A stretch of DNA of 27,951 nucleotides, taken from an uncultured Bacteroidales bacterium (GTDB taxonomy: Bacteria > Bacteroidota > Bacteroidia > Bacteroidales > Muribaculaceae). Each line of letters opens with the position of its first letter. Position 1 is the stretch's first letter. The notes beneath the pieces were generated by a model. That model did not search any database and was not told the origin of the DNA. It saw nothing but the letters and a program-made list of their open reading frames with translations. Both the position numbers and the translations under genes were made by a program. The stretch lies in assembly GCA_900547755.1 (NCBI GenBank), contig URIC01000034.1, positions 1 through 27,951 of the forward strand. Direction: 5' to 3'. This document shows positions 25,201 through 27,951 of this stretch, piece by piece.

Positions 25201-25900
25201 GATGGACGAAATCGTTCCTACGGTCTTCACTACCGACGAGGCTGACCTCAACAACTCGGAAGTCAAGACATACAAGGGTACCGTCAACGGTCACGAGTAT
25301 GTTTACAACGGCGGTTTCTACTACTACAGCGGTTGGGGTATTGACCGCAACACATTCTACTACTATCCCGAGGAGACAATCCTGTATAACACGACAGCGT
25401 TTGAAAATGGTATCAAGGCCGTCAAGGTCGGCGACACTTCCAGCTACACTGCCGTATATGTGATGGTTTCCGACGAACCTATCACCGAGATTACAAGCGA
25501 GATGACCGAATGGGAGTTCACTGACACCGAACACCTGGTACGTCTGCGCATCGGCGGCAACACTGAGGTCAACGGCGCTTACGACGAATGGGTCAACCTG
25601 TCTGACTTTATCAACAACCCGCTCTTCGTGAAGGATGAGGATGTTGACACAGAGAAGATGACATTCGTACCGAAGTATATGGCCATGTATCGCTTCGGCT
25701 CACAGGTCAACTATGTGACACGTCTGATTATAGAAAGAGAAGGAGAGCCTGTCATGAGCATCGACGGCATCAACGCCGAGGACGGCGACTCCATGCTCTT
25801 CGACGTCAACGGTATACGTGTCCTTGACAAGGATAACCTGGCTCCCGGCATCTATATCCGCAAGACAGGCAAGAATGTCAGCAAGTTCGTAGTCAAGTAA
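22277..25900 (+). CDS. Very large exported repeat protein with Ig-like modules and short sorting tail
   Basis: This is a 1207-residue protein. The signal peptide is about 1-27 (cleavage after QALA). A 257-residue unit is duplicated head to tail (about 33-289 and 290-535). Each copy has a lectin/jelly-roll-like module (ITFEMVKD, GFYLQSTNMEF, PEGYYYT, EVYAADEEITL, AGTDNRYVYLK) and an Ig-like module (PGS.ITVTF, a VNTDLSKTYTESPVTFAAPG-type core, WTL). A third Ig-like copy lies at about 699-786. The region at about 870-970 resembles a chitobiase C-terminal-type domain (VRYTINGGEEKVSDG). Another unknown domain follows, and a short tail (1161-1207: LFDVNGIRVLD, APGIYIRKTG, ending KFVVK). It is very acidic, with no enzymatic motif. 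Likely a surface or matrix protein, possibly glycan-binding; that is inference. Confidence 0.82.
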   Translation: MRKFKTFAYAVIALGGMLASPPVQALAQDVGTDAITFEMVKDAATNKSGSTGNMSFGPADGLTGSYSTNGFYLQSTNMEFEWNNGIAYVKGTLPEGYYYTSVSLGDNATSTATAGKKLIEVYAADEEITLQNNEQFAANKIGTYTPENLSEAFAIAGTDNRYVYIKGFEYACDFSTINFSYAKEGATVLPSAETPIIASVDDVVEPGSLITVTFLQGASCDVTVSVNDVVNTELTKTYTSSPVAFAAPGAAGDVLKVEAVAKGGGYADSEMASQSWTLAGEIVVPSGNEDVITFEMVKDVSTNTSGSTGPLTFGPQNDLTGTYNTDGFYLQSTNMEFYNDGGMGYLRGALPEGYYYTGVSFNEDVSSTATSDTKLFEVYAADEEITLENNLNFGNKLVGTIYPSNMAEAVTIAGTDNRYVYLKCFSYKMDFTSVKFSYAKAAAPVQAAAPVIACADAAPAPGSEITVTFNEGLSADITVTVNDEVNTDLSKTYTESPVTFAAPGNVGDVLKIEAVAMGDGMADSETATQTWTLATPVVTVEVSDHINVANLQAQNPDMNVSAESYMDADKATPELKYTGESGAEYKLTDVISNGTWYCNHWPYPDPMGEFTVTKDAGYIKSIKFDMDYVPSYFSFAVSNEPITNENKYSENVKTVTLQKTNGAIPEWVADGLYKYFFVTVSQERYTDVIVTWSTAAPEITCKVPTVYSYDSPMVPGSTVYISSEPGCTTHVNVTVNGETDAELSKDYTESMIQFKAPGKTGDLLKVEAYCSQEGAKDSETASMEWTLEMPSAATPNVTEYIWEALIGQQIVITDETEGATITAQLTQLDTENPDNNKAYEPVTGASPLTITVPEDAVLNGMMMLTAYAEAEGYSKSAQMEVYFSVVSDVLGVPTFSLEDGTEVEKGTKVTVYGSNHATAVRYTINGGEEKVSDGTNLEIAIDEDMTIVAWCTGDEPWKPSDKVTASYTVEKFTEMMDEIVPTVFTTDEADLNNSEVKTYKGTVNGHEYVYNGGFYYYSGWGIDRNTFYYYPEETILYNTTAFENGIKAVKVGDTSSYTAVYVMVSDEPITEITSEMTEWEFTDTEHLVRLRIGGNTEVNGAYDEWVNLSDFINNPLFVKDEDVDTEKMTFVPKYMAMYRFGSQVNYVTRLIIEREGEPVMSIDGINAEDGDSMLFDVNGIRVLDKDNLAPGIYIRKTGKNVSKFVVK
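22373..23880 (+). repeat. Tandem duplication of a 771-bp coding unit
   Basis: The GAT that opens each unit lies at 22373 and 23144, exactly 771 bp (257 codons) apart. Copies stay in register over both modules, with identical stretches such as GGCTTCTAT, CAATCCACAAA and CGGATGAGGAGATTAC. They are clearly diverged at third positions, so the duplication is old. Confidence 0.85.
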
Positions 25901-25909
25901 CAATCCCCG

Positions 25910-25976
25910 GTGCCTTATGGCACTGACATCACACAGGCCGGCGGCGGCTGATTACCGCCGCCGGCCACAAGTTTTT
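25910..25976 (+). terminator. Two hairpins and a T5 run; possible weak terminator
   Basis: GTGCC-TTAT-GGCAC (25910-25923) is followed by a 12-bp perfect GC stem, GGCCGGCGGCGG (25936-25947) with CCGCCGCCGGCC (25955-25966), loop CTGATTA. Five T come 6 bases later (25972-25976). The spacing is long for an intrinsic terminator, and no promoter box appears before the next gene, so read-through is likely. Confidence 0.5.
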
Positions 25977-25990
25977 AAATAATTAACTCT

Positions 25991-26467
25991 ATGAACAAAA
26001 AAATCCTTACATCCCTTTTTGCCTGTGCCGCCTTATTGCCGGCGGTATCGGCAAGTGCCGGAGTGGTGCGTTTCCTGTCGGAGAACGGCGAGGCCGTGAA
26101 GACGGCGCCGCTGACCACCGACACGCGCATTACTTTCGGACAAGGAGTCACCGTGACCAACGGTTCCGAGACGGAGAGCATGAGCTGGGACGCTTTCAGC
26201 AGGCTGTCGTTCTACGTAAGTACGGGGCTGGAGGGAGTCGTGGCTGACCCTTCCGCACAGATACGTCTGCGTGAGAACCCCGTAGACAATCTTCTTATGG
26301 TGGAGGGCGCTTTCTCAGACTCCGCCCTCGGCATTTACTCAGTGAGTGGCGTCTGCCATCTGTCCCTCTCTCACTGGCGGGGCGAAAGCCTTGACGTGAG
26401 CAGCCTGCCCGCAGGCCTTTACATTCTTTCTATCGACAATAAAACAGTTAAATTCTTTAAGAAATGA
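25991..26467 (+). CDS. Small exported protein consisting mainly of a sorting-tail domain
   Basis: This is a 158-residue protein. The signal peptide is about 1-23 (AVSASA cleavage). The mature protein has only about 60 residues of passenger (VRFLSENGEAVKTAPLTTD, ITFGQGVTVTN, DAFSRLSFYV). It then has a full type A-like tail of about 75 residues (IRLRENPVDNLLMVEG, LGIYSVSGVCHLSLS, LPAGLYILSID, ending KFFKK). Tails of this kind normally sit behind a large cargo domain, so a nearly free-standing tail is unusual. Its stop codon overlaps the start of the next gene (ATGA), implying translational coupling with that gene. It might be a decoy, anchor or partner subunit for the neighbouring protein; nothing in the sequence proves this. 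Confidence 0.78.
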   Translation: MNKKILTSLFACAALLPAVSASAGVVRFLSENGEAVKTAPLTTDTRITFGQGVTVTNGSETESMSWDAFSRLSFYVSTGLEGVVADPSAQIRLRENPVDNLLMVEGAFSDSALGIYSVSGVCHLSLSHWRGESLDVSSLPAGLYILSIDNKTVKFFKK

Positions 26468-27771
26468 AAAAATATCTCATATCGGCGGCGGTAGCTATCG
26501 CCGGCTTATCGGCCTTCAATATGCAGGCTGAGGAACCCAATCGCCTTCTGCTTAACTTCCCGGGCGAATTCAATTTCCAGAGCTATGTGCTCGGGAACGT
26601 AGACAACATCTCCTTTATCAATGTGCCCGGCGAAGTAAGGGCCGAGGTGGAGGTGAACGATGTCCGTGAGAATGAACTTACAGTGAGCGTAAAGCGCTCC
26701 GCCTCCTGTACCTCTTATCTGCTCAATGTGGTGCCTACCGCTATGGTGAGAATGTATTCCGACCCCACGGTCATGTTCAAGTATCTGCGCAGCATAGGCA
26801 GCCACGAGTTCGCCGACGACTTCAACAACGGCACCCTGTCCGGCATCGAGCTTAACCCCGGCGGCGAGTACAGTGTGGTGACGGCTGCCAGGGACAGCTA
26901 TGGCACCGACGTAGAGATTTCTCACTGCGAGTTCACCGCTTACGCTCCCCCGGTGGAGGGCAATCCGCAGGTTACGGCAGAGTTGGTGAAGGCTGACAAA
27001 TTCAGCTTCACAATCAAGTTCACACCCAACGCAGACGTGCTGGAGTACTACACTGTGGCCGGCGAGAAAGGCGAAATACAGCGCCAGTATGAGGAAATGG
27101 GTGCATTCTTCGGCGCAAGCTGCCTCTCTGACATTATCAAGTTATGGGGCCAGGCAAAGAGCGGTCCCACCGAGAACACATGGAACGATATGGAGCCTGG
27201 CAAAGAGTATGAGGTGTTTATCCTGCCCATCGACAAGAACGCCAACTACGCTCCGCTTCAGGTTTTCACCTGCACCACCGAGAATCAGGGCGGTTCCGGC
27301 GAGGCTGTCGTCACCGTCACTCCCGGCAAGTATGTGATGAATGACTGGGACGGTGAGCAGAAGCCTTCGCTGTTCGTGTCCTTTACCCCCAATGACGAGA
27401 CACGTTGCTATCGCTTCGGCGTCTACAAGGAGGAGACTTACAACACGCAGAAGACTGAAATACTCGAGGATCTCTGTTCCGAACCTCCGGTACCTAATAT
27501 GGCCCACTGGTTCTTCTTCGAGCCGATAGAGACAGACTTCCAGGTAGACCCCTCTACTCCTGTCGTGATAGTGGCCGCAGGCAAGAATGCTGACGACAAG
27601 TGGGGCGACGTGACGGAAGTGCGCTACACCACTCCCGCCGCTACCAGCGGTATGCCCGCTCTCGTTACCGGCAACGATGTGGTGAACAGACTGAACAGCA
27701 AACGTGTAAACGCGATGCCTGCCAACGGCTTCGTGCCCGCTAAGCGCGCTGCGAAAATCACAATCAAGTAA
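26464..27771 (+). CDS. Exported protein of unknown function with Ig/FnIII-like strands and degenerate tail
   Basis: This is a 435-residue protein. The signal peptide is about 1-22 (MKKYLISAAVAIAGLSAFNM, then QA). Three successive beta-sandwich-like stretches are visible: VEVNDVRENELTVSVKRS at about 61-78, VTAELVKADKFSFTIKFTP at about 172-190 and a KPSLFVSFTPNDETRCYRFG stretch at about 299-318. All have the two-strand pattern of FnIII/Ig domains. No catalytic motif is seen. The C-terminus (MPANGFVPAKRAAKITIK) keeps the basic KITIK end of the neighbours but lacks the Gly-x-Tyr hairpin, so it may not be a working sorting tail. It overlaps the small tail protein by 4 bp and is the last gene of the run, followed by two hairpins. 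Confidence 0.76.
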   Translation: MKKYLISAAVAIAGLSAFNMQAEEPNRLLLNFPGEFNFQSYVLGNVDNISFINVPGEVRAEVEVNDVRENELTVSVKRSASCTSYLLNVVPTAMVRMYSDPTVMFKYLRSIGSHEFADDFNNGTLSGIELNPGGEYSVVTAARDSYGTDVEISHCEFTAYAPPVEGNPQVTAELVKADKFSFTIKFTPNADVLEYYTVAGEKGEIQRQYEEMGAFFGASCLSDIIKLWGQAKSGPTENTWNDMEPGKEYEVFILPIDKNANYAPLQVFTCTTENQGGSGEAVVTVTPGKYVMNDWDGEQKPSLFVSFTPNDETRCYRFGVYKEETYNTQKTEILEDLCSEPPVPNMAHWFFFEPIETDFQVDPSTPVVIVAAGKNADDKWGDVTEVRYTTPAATSGMPALVTGNDVVNRLNSKRVNAMPANGFVPAKRAAKITIK

Positions 27772-27790
27772 GAGGTTCAAGACATTCTTT

Positions 27791-27832
27791 AATGCACCCC
27801 GAAAGTCAGACTTAAGACTTTCGGGGTGCATT
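27791..27832 (+). terminator. 17-bp perfect hairpin closing the cluster
   Basis: The arms at 27791-27807 and 27816-27832 are exact complements (core CACCCCGAAAGTC with GACTTTCGGGGTG) with an 8-base loop, 19 bp after the last stop codon. GTATATTG follows instead of a T-run. The stem strength makes termination or 3'-end protection likely. Confidence 0.7.
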
Positions 27833-27896
27833 GTATATTGTCGGTAATCATCCGAAAAAACAATCCGTCGTTTTCACGGGATGCCACGAATAAGAC

Positions 27897-27931
27897 AGAG
27901 ACTGTCTAACAAGTTTGGACAGTCTCTTTTT
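27897..27931 (+). terminator. Second hairpin with T-run near the window end
   Basis: AGAGACTGTC (27897-27906) pairs perfectly with GACAGTCTCT (27918-27927) around an 11-base loop. T-run 27927-27931 follows. This is a classic intrinsic terminator shape on the + strand, but no gene lies between it and the previous hairpin. Confidence 0.75.
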
Positions 27932-27951
27932 ATAGTCTAAACTGGCTAAAA

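Noticed and set aside
23093..25534. Very long antisense open frame (813 residues) opposite the 1207-residue protein gene
   Set aside because: No signal peptide, domain or motif is visible. It mirrors the codon pattern of the sense gene, which has a signal peptide, internal repeats and a tail.
12917..27771. Polysaccharide utilisation locus
   Set aside because: No SusC/SusD pair, glycoside hydrolase or associated regulator is seen in any of the genes.
1..27951. CRISPR arrays, tRNA or rRNA genes, insertion sequences
   Set aside because: No regularly spaced repeats, cloverleaf-like segments, rRNA-like stretches or transposase frames were found on reading both strands.

Overview
The window looks like a chromosomal segment of a Bacteroidota bacterium, most likely order Bacteroidales. 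Three things point there. Promoters have the phylum's -33 TTTG / -7 TAnnTTTG form. The first gene ends like the Bacteroidales putative porins. Several large exported proteins end in a type IX secretion (T9SS) type A-like tail. A Muribaculaceae-type gut commensal would fit, but that is inference; no rRNA or marker phylogeny is available here.

Positions 1-12332 are mostly housekeeping. They hold the 3' end of a porin gene, a periplasmic solute-binding-like protein and a small rubredoxin. A convergent membrane-anchored family 2 glycosyltransferase follows, and a divergent, almost perfectly symmetrical promoter region separates it from an EamA/DMT transporter. Next come a YitT-family membrane protein and an SGNH-hydrolase-like exported protein, closed by a good terminator. 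Then a tight gene string runs trpS - metal-binding lipoprotein (znuA-like) - ABC ATPase (znuC-like) - fused SpmA/SpmB - ruvX, with overlaps or gaps of at most 15 bp. No ABC permease gene is present in it. A separate promoter drives def-ettA.

Positions 12333-12916 are a 584-base non-coding region. It has a large hairpin after ettA, a strong consensus promoter, and a leader of about 300 nt with two GC-rich hairpins.

Positions 12917-27771 hold seven consecutive exported proteins, all on the + strand: Omp28/thioredoxin-like, unknown, a fibronectin-III/jelly-roll adhesin, a choice-of-anchor/FnIII protein, a 1207-residue protein with an internal 257-residue duplication, a 158-residue protein that is little more than a sorting tail, and a 435-residue protein overlapping it by 4 bp. 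Six end in a Gly-x-Tyr-type tail or a close variant. All seven have N-terminal signal peptides. The locus has no SusC/SusD, regulator or T9SS machinery gene. Perfect inverted repeats of unrelated sequence sit in most of the gaps. This locus is the best candidate for a little-described system: probably a co-regulated set of surface or secreted matrix proteins, with function unknown.

Most other long reading frames, including several very long antisense ones, are shadows of these genes.
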